From Clostridiaceae bacterium (GTDB taxonomy: Bacteria > Bacillota > Clostridia > Lachnospirales > Lachnospiraceae), in assembly GCA_910575435.1 (NCBI GenBank), contig CAJTGI010000001.1, positions 415,760 through 479,759 on the forward strand: a DNA stretch of 64,000 nt, read 5' to 3'. Made by a program: the position numbers and the translations under genes. Position 1 is the first letter of the stretch. Every line of letters begins with the position of its first letter. Below, in pieces: positions 17,475 to 26,659 of the stretch. The notes below the pieces were generated by a model that worked only from the letters and a program-made list of their open reading frames with translations, was not told where the DNA came from and did no database searches.

Positions 17475-19637
17475 ATGAAAGTATTTATTGTAGGGAAGTA
17501 CAACACCTTTGTAAACGAATTAATCAAAAAGCTATATAAAGAAAACGACAAAATTTATGTCCTGACCGGCGAAAAATACCACGGCAAGAAACCCCACCGT
17601 GTCTTCGAGCAGTACGCTTTCCCCTATTCCGGGGACAGCATCATCGAGGTGCTAGACAGCGTGCAGCCCGACGTGGTACTATTCACCGGCGCTTATGATG
17701 CCAATTTTCAGTGGCAGAATATCCGCAGCGAATCCATGCACTACATGTCTGGCCTGATTAACCTGATTATGTCGGCAGAGATGCACAAGATCAAGCATTT
17801 CGTCTACCTCTCCTCCAGCCGGGTATACGAATCCCACTCGGAGAAGCTGATTTCCCCGGAGGAGAAGACCACCGCCACGGAGTATGCCGGCCTGACCGTG
17901 GCCCAGGGAGAGGAACTGTGCCGTCTCTTTAATGAGACCACGGAACTGGACATCTCTATCCTGCGCATCGACAATATGTATAAGATTCCTGCAAACTTGC
18001 TGGAAGTCAACGACATCTGTTCCGAACTGTGCCTGGAAGCCCTGCGGGACAGTACCGTCACCGCCAATAATAACCACATTTTCTCCATGATCCATGTGGC
18101 GGACGCTGTGTTTGGAATCTACCAGTATATTCACGCCAGGCATCACAGAGACTTCCTCTACCATCTGTCCTCCGGCCAGTCTATCACGGAACTGGACATT
18201 GCAGGCGCCATCAAGGGCGCGGACGAAAGCATTTCCGTCCAGGATAGCACGGAAGGCATGAAGAACCGCATCATCCTAGACGGGGAGGACTTCAACCGGG
18301 AATTTGATTTTAAAATATTCCACAGTTATGAGAAAGATATCCCCGCCATATATAAAAGCATGAGGAAAAATAGGAAGGCCTTCCTTGGAAAGCAGAAGAA
18401 GAAAAAGATATCAAACGGCTTTATCCAGCGAACAAAGGCGCTTCTTCTGGCACTGCTTCCCTTTATCGAGAACTGTCTCCTCTTCATCCCGGTATTCATG
18501 GTAAATAACCGGGCAGTGGGCAGCGGATACTTTGACAAGCTGGACTTCTTCCTGCTGTACGTGCTGCTCTTCGCCGGCGTATACGGAACGAAGCAGGCGA
18601 TTTTCTCCGCCACCCTGAGCGTGGTGGGATACTGCTTCCGCCAGCTCTACAACCGCACCGGCATCGAGCTGCTCATCGACTACAATACATATCTCTGGAT
18701 TGCCCAGCTGTTCATCGTGGCCATGGCCGTAGGGCGGCTGAGGGACAGCACCAAGGTGATTTCCTACGAGAAGGACGAAGAAATCACCTTCCTCAATGGC
18801 CAGCTGGAGGATATGGTGTCTATTAACGAGAGCAACAACCGCATCAAAAATATTTACCAGAACCGCATCCTGGACTACGATGACAGCCTGGTAAAAATCT
18901 ACAGCATCACCTCCGAACTGGATTCCCTGGAAGCCGGAGCCGTCCTCTTCTACGCCGCGGACATTATCGGGCGGATTCTTGGCACGGAGGACGTGGCCAT
19001 CTACCAGATTGCCAACAGCGACTACTGCCGCCTCTTTTCCGCCACTTCCGACCAGGCGAAGAGTTTGGGGAAATCCCTGAAGTATTCGGAGATGACGGAT
19101 ATGATTACGGCCATCAACAACCATCAGGTATATATCAACAAAACCATGGACGAGGATTATCCTCTCCTGGCCAGCGCCATCTACCGAAGTGAAAAGCCCA
19201 TCGAGATTATCATGCTCTGGGGCCTTCCTTTCGAGAAGATGACCCTGTACCATACCAATCTGCTGACAGTCTTGGGATACATGATCTACAACTCCGTGGA
19301 GAGGGCGGACCGATATCTGGAAGCCCTGGCTACCACCCGTTTCATCCCGGAGACCAAGCTCTTGACAAAGGATGCCTTCCATGAACTCCAGACCACCTAT
19401 CAGGATGCCATGGATAAAGGATTTACCGAGTGTACCGTCCTCCAAGTTTCCTCCGAAGAGAACAGGAACCACAAAGAATGGAGCGATATCCTCTCCTCCA
19501 AACTTCGATTCTCCGATTATCTGGGAATCGGCCAGGAGGGAAACGTATGCATTCTGCTTACCAACTCCAGCTTGCAGGATGCCCAGTTCATCATCCAGCG
19601 GTTTGCACAGATTGGCATCACCTGCACGCCATGTTAG
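17475..19637 (+). CDS. pelD: PelD-like c-di-GMP receptor fused to an N-terminal SDR domain
   Basis: A 720-residue membrane protein. Residues 1-270 are an extended SDR/epimerase fold (MKVFIVGKYNTFVNELI, VLFTGAYDAN, FVYLSSSRVYES), but the glycine motif is weak and Tyr-x3-Lys reads YAGLT, so catalysis is doubtful. About 320-425 hold four membrane segments. A GAF domain covers about 440-600, and the C-terminal 120 residues are a shortened GGDEF without the GGDEF signature. It keeps the c-di-GMP I-site as RFSD at 678-681, the motif used by PelD to sense c-di-GMP. It opens the operon, and PelD is known to gate Pel secretion. Confidence 0.85.
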   Translation: MKVFIVGKYNTFVNELIKKLYKENDKIYVLTGEKYHGKKPHRVFEQYAFPYSGDSIIEVLDSVQPDVVLFTGAYDANFQWQNIRSESMHYMSGLINLIMSAEMHKIKHFVYLSSSRVYESHSEKLISPEEKTTATEYAGLTVAQGEELCRLFNETTELDISILRIDNMYKIPANLLEVNDICSELCLEALRDSTVTANNNHIFSMIHVADAVFGIYQYIHARHHRDFLYHLSSGQSITELDIAGAIKGADESISVQDSTEGMKNRIILDGEDFNREFDFKIFHSYEKDIPAIYKSMRKNRKAFLGKQKKKKISNGFIQRTKALLLALLPFIENCLLFIPVFMVNNRAVGSGYFDKLDFFLLYVLLFAGVYGTKQAIFSATLSVVGYCFRQLYNRTGIELLIDYNTYLWIAQLFIVAMAVGRLRDSTKVISYEKDEEITFLNGQLEDMVSINESNNRIKNIYQNRILDYDDSLVKIYSITSELDSLEAGAVLFYAADIIGRILGTEDVAIYQIANSDYCRLFSATSDQAKSLGKSLKYSEMTDMITAINNHQVYINKTMDEDYPLLASAIYRSEKPIEIIMLWGLPFEKMTLYHTNLLTVLGYMIYNSVERADRYLEALATTRFIPETKLLTKDAFHELQTTYQDAMDKGFTECTVLQVSSEENRNHKEWSDILSSKLRFSDYLGIGQEGNVCILLTNSSLQDAQFIIQRFAQIGITCTPC

Positions 19638-19648
19638 GGGGGATCATT

Positions 19649-20752
19649 ATGACGCCGATACAGGAAAATATACTCGTGACAGCAATCATTCTTGCCAACA
19701 CTTTGATCGCCATAGGTTACTTCTCCTTTGGCTTTTTAAAGACGAGGAAAAAGAAAAAGGCGAAAGAGTCCCCCAGAGAGATCGATATGAAAAAATTGGC
19801 TGGAGAGGATGAGGAAAAAGTGGAGGAAGAGCGGGAAAAGGAGGCTGTCAAAAAAGAAGACCAGGGGGAAGAGCCAGAAGAGGAGGAGGAAAAAGAAGAG
19901 CAGGAAGAGCATTTTGCCAAGGATGAGACAGAGCGGTTCGACTCCCTGACCAAATACGCCATTCTCTCCATTTTCATTTTCTTATGCCCAATCATCAGTC
20001 TTGTATTCCTGGGCCTAGGAACTTTCTTCTACCAGATCTTTTTCGACAGAAATATTGACCTGGCCGCCATCACCTTCTCCAAGGAGAGGGTGGATATCGT
20101 GGACCGGCCTGACATGGAGGAGGAAATGAACCTGGTTCCCCTGGAGGAGGCTATCATGATTGACGACAAGGACAGCCTGCGCCAGCTGCTGCTCACCGTG
20201 CTCAGGGGAGACGTGTCCAAATCCATCAACGCCGTGTCAAAGGCACTGAACAGTTCAGACTCCGAGGCATCCCACTATGCCGCCTCCGCCATCATGGACG
20301 TGACGACAGAATTTCAGAATACCATCCAGAAATTCCAGGCCCAGCTGGAATCTGCCCCCAAGGATCGGGAGGTCAACCAGTTGTTTATCGAATACCTGAT
20401 ACGCATGCTGAATGCAGGATTCCTCTCCGAACTGGAGTTGAAAACCTACGTGTTTTTATTGCAGCACACTTGCGAGAACGCATACCAGAGCAACAAAGAC
20501 ATCTTAAAGGCAACCTACTACGGCAGCCTGGTAAACCTCCTGTCAAAAATCGGGGAATTGCAGTTAGCGGTCACCTGGGTGGAGCGGTTTCAGGAGGACT
20601 ATCCTGACCACATCGAAATGTATTACTGCGTGCTGCATTTTTATTTTGAAACCAAGGAGAAAGATAAGTTCTTTTTCTATATGAATAAGCTGAAAACATC
20701 CGATATTGCCATCGACAAGGAACTGTTAGAGCTAATCCGCATATTTAACTAA
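19649..20752 (+). CDS. pelE: PelE-like membrane protein
   Basis: A 367-residue protein with a first membrane segment at about 6-30, a very acidic/basic low-complexity linker (about 31-88, rich in E and K), a second membrane segment (about 98-127, FIFLCPIISLVFLGLGTFF) and a cytoplasmic helical domain that looks like TPR repeats. This topology and its place right after pelD match PelE, which in Pel systems binds PelD and PelG. Start at 19649 has GGGGGG as ribosome site, 11 bases after pelD. Assignment rests on architecture and context rather than a recognisable motif. Confidence 0.65.
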   Translation: MTPIQENILVTAIILANTLIAIGYFSFGFLKTRKKKKAKESPREIDMKKLAGEDEEKVEEEREKEAVKKEDQGEEPEEEEEKEEQEEHFAKDETERFDSLTKYAILSIFIFLCPIISLVFLGLGTFFYQIFFDRNIDLAAITFSKERVDIVDRPDMEEEMNLVPLEEAIMIDDKDSLRQLLLTVLRGDVSKSINAVSKALNSSDSEASHYAASAIMDVTTEFQNTIQKFQAQLESAPKDREVNQLFIEYLIRMLNAGFLSELELKTYVFLLQHTCENAYQSNKDILKATYYGSLVNLLSKIGELQLAVTWVERFQEDYPDHIEMYYCVLHFYFETKEKDKFFFYMNKLKTSDIAIDKELLELIRIFN

Positions 20753-20848
20753 GAAATCGCTTTGCATTCGGTGCAGGATATGTTTAGCAGATCCTTACCA
20801 CAGCCGCTGCGTGCTGAATATATTACCGATAGAAAGGAGGATGAGGAT

Positions 20849-23242
20849 ATGTCTATGGAAATCACTACCATCCTGGAGATGATCCAAGTGTTTTTTGCCT
20901 ATGCATTTCTCGTCCTTCTGGCACCTTATATCGTTCTCAAGGCCCGCCTGCAAACCAGGACGCTATACCAGAAATTCATCATCTGCGTTCTGGTAGGGAA
21001 TTTTTACATGGTAAACGTAGTATTTGCCATGTTCATCCTGCATATTCCCAGCCGGATTTCCCTGTATTTCCTGAGCATCGTCCCTGCGGCCATCGCCTGG
21101 TATAAGATCAACCATCCCGATGTAAAAGGATTCATTCTGAGCATCTATACTTCTATTACCAGATTATTTCTGGACGAGGTAAAGATCGGCACTCTGTGGC
21201 TCAACTTGACCACAGAACCCAAAAGGCGGATCAAGGCTGCTATCCGAGGCTGCGCATCCCATATATTCCATCATTTTCTGGAATGGGGAATGCTGTTTGG
21301 CCTATTGGCCTTTAATGTCTACTACTATGGCTACCAAACCTTTGTGCGGTACTCCTACGGCACCTCTGACATGGTGGTGCACCACTACTGGGTGAACCAG
21401 CTGGCGGAGGGAAATATTTTCTGCAACGGAATCTATCCCTTCGGCTTCCACAACGTGCTGTATTTCATACACGATTTCTTTGATATACAGATTATCTCCA
21501 TCTTCCGGGTATTCGGCATGATTGAGACCCTGTACATCTATGCCATGATTTACGTGCTGCTGCGAAAAATCTGCCGGTCCCGTTATATCCCGATTATCGG
21601 CGTGCTGATCTTCACCCTGCCAAATTTGTTTGAAACTCAGGGAATCATGCGCTACCAGTTTACCCTGCCCCAGGAATTCGGCATGATCTTCCTCTACCCT
21701 TGCGCCTATTTCCTGATTGAGTTTTTCCAGCGAAAGAAAGAGGAGATCGCCATCGAGAAGGAACTGCGGGGTCAGAGCAAACTGTATACCTGGCTGGCCC
21801 TGTACCATATCCGCCCCAGCACTTGGAGCCTGATATTTTTTGCCATGAGCTTCTCTTTGACATTATCCGCCCATTTTTATATTACCATCGTGACATTTAT
21901 CCTGTGCTTCGCCGTGGCCGCCGCCTATTTCCCAGTGGTATTCCACTACCGCTACTTCTGCTCCATCGCCGTGGCCGGCATCCTGAGCCTCTTTAGCGCC
22001 ATCGCCCCCATGGCAGTTTTCTTTGCCGGAGGCACCCCCCTGCAAGGTTCCCTTGGCTGGGCATTAGGAGTGATCTCCTCCAGTTCAGAAAAGGCGGAAG
22101 CGCCGGAGCAGGATAAGAAATTGGAAAAATACAAGGTAAATGAGGGAGATGGCTTTGTCGTCTATGATCTGACCGACGCCCCCGACTCCCTCCTAGATCC
22201 CTCTGCATCTGCCCCCCCCGCCGGAACGGCAGGGCAGACGACCGCCAGGCCCCAGCCCTCCCTTCTGGAGCGCATGGAAAAAATTGCGAACGGATTGCAG
22301 AAAAAGATCGTTTCCTTTAATGACAAATTGACGGCAAACATTAATTCGGTATACATCCAGGAAGACTTCATCACCTTCCTCCTATATGGCATGGAGGGCA
22401 TGATTGGGGCCTGCGCGCTGCTAACCCTGATTCGGCGCAAATTCTACTACCGCAATCTGCTATCCATGGCACTGTACCTGTTCTTTATCATCATGCTGTA
22501 CAGTTCCGCAGATTTTTCCCTGCCATCCCCCATGGACCAGAACAGGTCGCGGATCTTTGCTGCCTACGCCGCCCCTGTATTCTGCGGGGTGTTGCTGGAC
22601 TTGGGATATGCCATCCTATTCCGGCCCCTGCGCTACCACCGCCTGACGGAATTCTTCCCCATCGCCGCCGGCGTGGCCATGACATTTCTGATTATAACCA
22701 ATGATTTCATCAAGCCACTAAGCCTGGAATTTGCCATTCAGTCCACCGGGGAGATGTACTGCAACTACGACATTATGAAAAACTATCCCGAAAAGAAATG
22801 GACCATCGTGTCCAGTACCGACAGCCTGCAACTGATCCTGCACAAAGGCTGGCATCAGGAAGTATGCACCTTCCTCGGGAAAATGCACAATATGAACGCT
22901 GATACCACGGTAACGATTCCTACGAAGTATGTATTTTTCTATATCGAAAAATACCCGATCCAATACGGCGCGTCCAACAACGTCTCCGAGGACTTTCTGA
23001 ATCTGGGCTACGTCTCCGAGGAGGATGCGGCCATGCCGGCCATATACGAGGGCAGCGCAGCATACGGGATAGAAAATCGCAAGACCCTGGAGAGCAAGCT
23101 GTTCTTCTGGGCAAAGGCCTTTGAGGAAAAATACCCCCAGGAGTTCCAGGTCTATTACGAGAATGATACCTTTATCTGCTACCGCATCATTCAGAACGAA
23201 TATAATTTATATAATTTTGCTATTGACTATACATATAATTAG
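20849..23242 (+). CDS. Large polytopic membrane protein, GT-C glycosyltransferase-like
   Basis: A 797-residue protein with about 12 hydrophobic segments. After the fourth, a first outside loop reads YGTSDMVVHHYWVNQLAEGN and then YPFGFHNVLYF, resembling the acidic/His catalytic loop of GT-C enzymes that use lipid-linked sugars. A proline/alanine-rich loop (about 445-490) and a soluble C-terminal domain (about 620-797) follow. It is not a standard Pel component, yet it lies between pelE and the DUF2194 gene with short spacing. I infer a role in polymer modification or a lipid-linked step. AGGAGG precedes the chosen ATG at 20849. Confidence 0.55.
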   Translation: MSMEITTILEMIQVFFAYAFLVLLAPYIVLKARLQTRTLYQKFIICVLVGNFYMVNVVFAMFILHIPSRISLYFLSIVPAAIAWYKINHPDVKGFILSIYTSITRLFLDEVKIGTLWLNLTTEPKRRIKAAIRGCASHIFHHFLEWGMLFGLLAFNVYYYGYQTFVRYSYGTSDMVVHHYWVNQLAEGNIFCNGIYPFGFHNVLYFIHDFFDIQIISIFRVFGMIETLYIYAMIYVLLRKICRSRYIPIIGVLIFTLPNLFETQGIMRYQFTLPQEFGMIFLYPCAYFLIEFFQRKKEEIAIEKELRGQSKLYTWLALYHIRPSTWSLIFFAMSFSLTLSAHFYITIVTFILCFAVAAAYFPVVFHYRYFCSIAVAGILSLFSAIAPMAVFFAGGTPLQGSLGWALGVISSSSEKAEAPEQDKKLEKYKVNEGDGFVVYDLTDAPDSLLDPSASAPPAGTAGQTTARPQPSLLERMEKIANGLQKKIVSFNDKLTANINSVYIQEDFITFLLYGMEGMIGACALLTLIRRKFYYRNLLSMALYLFFIIMLYSSADFSLPSPMDQNRSRIFAAYAAPVFCGVLLDLGYAILFRPLRYHRLTEFFPIAAGVAMTFLIITNDFIKPLSLEFAIQSTGEMYCNYDIMKNYPEKKWTIVSSTDSLQLILHKGWHQEVCTFLGKMHNMNADTTVTIPTKYVFFYIEKYPIQYGASNNVSEDFLNLGYVSEEDAAMPAIYEGSAAYGIENRKTLESKLFFWAKAFEEKYPQEFQVYYENDTFICYRIIQNEYNLYNFAIDYTYN

Positions 23243-23337
23243 AAACCAGCCAGTTGCCATGCACAGTAATCATAAAGAACATCTCCATGGCTGTGCAGGC
23301 ACATATATGGCAACCAGCCAGGAAGGAGGAGTTTCCA

Positions 23338-25146
23338 GTGACCATATCAAGATCCGGCTTCATTACCATGTCCATCACCATGGTAGCCATATTATTTTTA
23401 TTTCAATTTTCCAATGTGGCCGTGAAATATACCACCCGGGCCACTACCAACGAAACTCGGAAGGCCAACACGAAATTATCCGCAGCCAAGACGGTCTTGG
23501 AAGAACACCTGAACAAGAAGTCCACCTACACTACCGCCATCATCGGCGACGAGACTTCCAACGAGGTGATGATTGCCATGGAATGGTGCGTCTATATCAA
23601 GCGGGAGTTCTGCCGTTTCTCCTCCCTGGAAGAATTTGACGACAATTTCTCCGTAGGCTGCAAACTCCTGATTGTGACAGATGAGATGATTACCACGCCG
23701 CAGCACAATAAAATCCTGAAACATGTGGCAGACCTGGGCATCCACATCATCATGACCCAGCTTCCAGACACGAATATTCTGCGCAGTTCCAGCATTCTCA
23801 GAAATCTCTTAGGCATCAGGGAAATCAGCCCGGAGACCTGCAAGACTGATGGGGTCACCCTGTATGAGGGCTTTCTGCTGGGGGGAAAGACGAATTACAG
23901 GAAACTGAAAAAGACGATTCCCTATCTCTATCTAAAGGGTGGCACGAAAAAATATATGGTGGGCAGACTAAAGGAACAGAAAAAAGAGAAAATTAAAAAT
24001 GAGGACCTTCCCCCCATCATCTGGAGGAATCAATACGAAAACAGTTTCATTTTCGGAGTGAACTGGGACTTTTTCCGGGACCACACTGCCCTGGGCATGT
24101 ATACGGCCATGTGGGCGGACGCCAACAACAGCTTCATCTACCCCGTAGTCAATGCCCAGAGCTTTGTGACGGAAAGCTTCCCCTACCTCTCCGACGAGAA
24201 TCTGGGAGACATCAAGAAAAACTATTACCACACCAGCCGGAGCCTGTCCACGGACGTGCTGTGGCCGGATCTGGTCTCCACCCTGTCAAATACCGGCGAC
24301 AAGCTAACAGGCATGATTGCCCCCAAGTTGGAGTATAACAATTCCAAAAATGGCACATTGGGGGGAAGCATTGACTACTTCTTCCGCCAGACTGAGAAAA
24401 TTTCAGGAGAATTGGGGATTTCCGGCACCCAGATGGCAGGCATGCCCTTCTTTTATAAGAAGCTGGAATATGACAAGAAGAACCTGAAAGACAGGGTGCC
24501 AAATTATGCTTTCACCAGCTTCTATCCCGGAAATATGCCGGAAAATATCTACAGCAAGTATCTGCACAAGGAAAATACCATTCTAAAGGATATCCAGACC
24601 CTGGTACTGCCGAAGAAGGACTATAACCACAAAATCATTTCCTTCTACGACTACAATACCCTGTGCCTGACAAAGACCATTGATGGATTTTCCCACAAAG
24701 ACCGGGAGGATCTCTATCTGCGCAGCATGGAGACAGCCCTGGGATACAGCACCACGGTGATAGATTTCAAGAAAGTCTTCTACCCTGAGAGCGAGAAGGA
24801 TGACTGGACGAAACTGTCCAAAGACCTTTCCCGCTACCTCACCACCCACTGGAAGGAATTTCGGGAGTGCTTTACCCAGACCACCATATCCGAGGCAGAC
24901 CAGAAGGCACGGCAGTTCCTGACCATCAAATATGTCTCCTTCCGGCAGAATGATATCATCAACCTCTCCCTCACCAATTTTGACAAAGAGGCAGACTTCA
25001 TCCTGACCCTGACCAATGAGGAAGTGACTTCCGTGGAGGGAGGAACCTATAAGAAAATCGAGAAGGACCGCTATCTGATTACCACCAGCCACAAGGATGT
25101 GGTGATTCACCTGCAGGCTACCGGCGCCACGGAGCAGTCCAACTAA
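23338..25146 (+). CDS. DUF2194 domain protein, PelA-related, membrane-anchored
   Basis: A 602-residue protein with an N-terminal signal anchor (about 9-28, MSITMVAILFLFQF), a flavodoxin-like region (about 60-170) and a DUF2194-type remainder (FGVNWDFFRDHTALGMYT). DUF2194 is found in PelA, the Pel deacetylase/hydrolase, and this gene sits where pelA lies in Gram-positive Pel clusters. The metal-binding Asp-Asp and HxxxH of a NodB deacetylase are not evident to me, so deacetylation is not certain. GTG at 23338 is chosen because AAGGAGGA is seven bases upstream; no ATG has a site. Confidence 0.7.
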   Translation: MTISRSGFITMSITMVAILFLFQFSNVAVKYTTRATTNETRKANTKLSAAKTVLEEHLNKKSTYTTAIIGDETSNEVMIAMEWCVYIKREFCRFSSLEEFDDNFSVGCKLLIVTDEMITTPQHNKILKHVADLGIHIIMTQLPDTNILRSSSILRNLLGIREISPETCKTDGVTLYEGFLLGGKTNYRKLKKTIPYLYLKGGTKKYMVGRLKEQKKEKIKNEDLPPIIWRNQYENSFIFGVNWDFFRDHTALGMYTAMWADANNSFIYPVVNAQSFVTESFPYLSDENLGDIKKNYYHTSRSLSTDVLWPDLVSTLSNTGDKLTGMIAPKLEYNNSKNGTLGGSIDYFFRQTEKISGELGISGTQMAGMPFFYKKLEYDKKNLKDRVPNYAFTSFYPGNMPENIYSKYLHKENTILKDIQTLVLPKKDYNHKIISFYDYNTLCLTKTIDGFSHKDREDLYLRSMETALGYSTTVIDFKKVFYPESEKDDWTKLSKDLSRYLTTHWKEFRECFTQTTISEADQKARQFLTIKYVSFRQNDIINLSLTNFDKEADFILTLTNEEVTSVEGGTYKKIEKDRYLITTSHKDVVIHLQATGATEQSN

Positions 25147-25179
25147 AATAAGTGCGATGTTATAAAAAGGAGGAGCGTC

Positions 25180-26637
25180 ATGAAAGTTTGTATTGTGGTG
25201 GAGGGCTGCTACCCCTATGTGGTAGGCGGAGTTTCCAGCTGGGTGCACAGCCTGATCAAGCAGTTCCCCCAGGTAGATTTTTCCATCCTGACCATTGTTG
25301 CCGACCGCAGTCTCCGAGGAAAGTTTGTCTATGAACTTCCGGAAAACGTCAGGGAGGTAAACGAAATCTACGTCCAGGACGTGGATTGGGTGGGCGCAAA
25401 GAAGAAACGCAGGAAGCTCCGATTGAAAAAGCAGGATTTCCAGGCGCTCAGAAGCCTGGTGCTGAATGAGGAGATTGACTGGAAAGGGGTGTTTCATTTT
25501 TTCCACGCCCAAAAGTTCTCCATCAACGACCTGCTCATGGGCAACGACTTTCTGCTGTTGGCTATGGAACTATACCAGCGAAGCTACGAGAATGTCACAT
25601 TCTCCGACTTCTTATGGTCCCTGCGCTCCATGTACCTTCCCCTGTTCCTCTGCCTGCGCACCCCCCTGCCCCAGGCAGACTTATACCACTGCGTAGCCAC
25701 GGGATACGCCGGCATCCTGGGGAGCATGGCAAAAATCCTCTACGAGGGCAGCACCCTGCTAATCTCGGAGCACGGCATCTACTCCAGAGAGCGGGAGGAG
25801 GATATTATCAAGGCGAACTGGGTACAGGGCGTATATAAGAATATATGGATCAATTATTTCAAAACCATGTCCAACTGCGCCTACGATGAGGCGAACCAGG
25901 TCACTTCCCTCTTTGAATACGCCAGGAACCTGCAGCTGGAACTGGGCTGCCCTGAGGAAAAGACCCTGGTGACGCCAAATGGCATTGACCCGGAGCGGTT
26001 TGCCAATATCCCCGGCAAGCAGGAGGGGGACGAGAACTTCTTCAATATCGGGGCCGTGCTGCGCATCGCCCCCATCAAGGATGTGAAAACATTAATCAAC
26101 GCCTACTACTACGCAAAGCAGCGGGAACCCTCCCTGAAACTTTGGATCATGGGCCCTTGGGAAGAGGAAGACCCCTACGCCAAGGAAGTCTTTGCCCTAG
26201 TGGAATCCCTCCAGCCAAAGGACTTAATCTTCACGGGAAGGATTGATGTGACCCAGTACCTGGGCAGGATGGATGCCACCGTCCTATCCAGCATCAGCGA
26301 GGGGCAGCCCCTGACAATCCTGGAGGGATTTGCCGCAAAATGCCCTGCCATCGCCACCAATGTGGGAAACTGCGAGGGGCTGATTTACGGCGAGGGGGAT
26401 GACGCCCTGGGCATTGCCGGCATCGTGACAGACACCATGTCCGTGGCAGGACTTGCGGATGCCATGGTTCGATTGGCGAGAGACCGGGAGACGGCAAAGC
26501 AGATGGGAGAGATCGGATACCAGCGGCTGATGGCAAAATACCAGCTATCCCATATGAGGGAGACCTATCAGGGGCTATACCAGAAGATGGCTGACATTTC
26601 CGGCGTTCCACTAGAGAATCCTGCAACAACAATATAG
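25180..26637 (+). CDS. pelF: PelF-type GT4 glycosyltransferase
   Basis: A 485-residue cytoplasmic glycosyltransferase with two Rossmann domains. The N-terminus MKVCIVVEGCYPYVVGGVSS and SEHGIYSREREEDI in the middle are characteristic of PelF. The C-terminal half has the GT4 signature SISEGQPLTILEGFA. PelF is the presumed polymerase that uses UDP-GalNAc or UDP-GlcNAc together with the PelD/E/G membrane complex. The gene starts 33 bases after the DUF2194 gene with AAGGAGGAG. This is the firmest anchor for calling the operon Pel-type. Confidence 0.93.
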   Translation: MKVCIVVEGCYPYVVGGVSSWVHSLIKQFPQVDFSILTIVADRSLRGKFVYELPENVREVNEIYVQDVDWVGAKKKRRKLRLKKQDFQALRSLVLNEEIDWKGVFHFFHAQKFSINDLLMGNDFLLLAMELYQRSYENVTFSDFLWSLRSMYLPLFLCLRTPLPQADLYHCVATGYAGILGSMAKILYEGSTLLISEHGIYSREREEDIIKANWVQGVYKNIWINYFKTMSNCAYDEANQVTSLFEYARNLQLELGCPEEKTLVTPNGIDPERFANIPGKQEGDENFFNIGAVLRIAPIKDVKTLINAYYYAKQREPSLKLWIMGPWEEEDPYAKEVFALVESLQPKDLIFTGRIDVTQYLGRMDATVLSSISEGQPLTILEGFAAKCPAIATNVGNCEGLIYGEGDDALGIAGIVTDTMSVAGLADAMVRLARDRETAKQMGEIGYQRLMAKYQLSHMRETYQGLYQKMADISGVPLENPATTI

Positions 26638-26659
26638 ATAGAAAGAAGGAAGGAATATC

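Noticed and set aside
18411-19472. 353-codon minus-strand frame inside the pelD-like gene
   Set aside because: Shadow frame with no recognisable domain, lying wholly within a gene that has clear domains.
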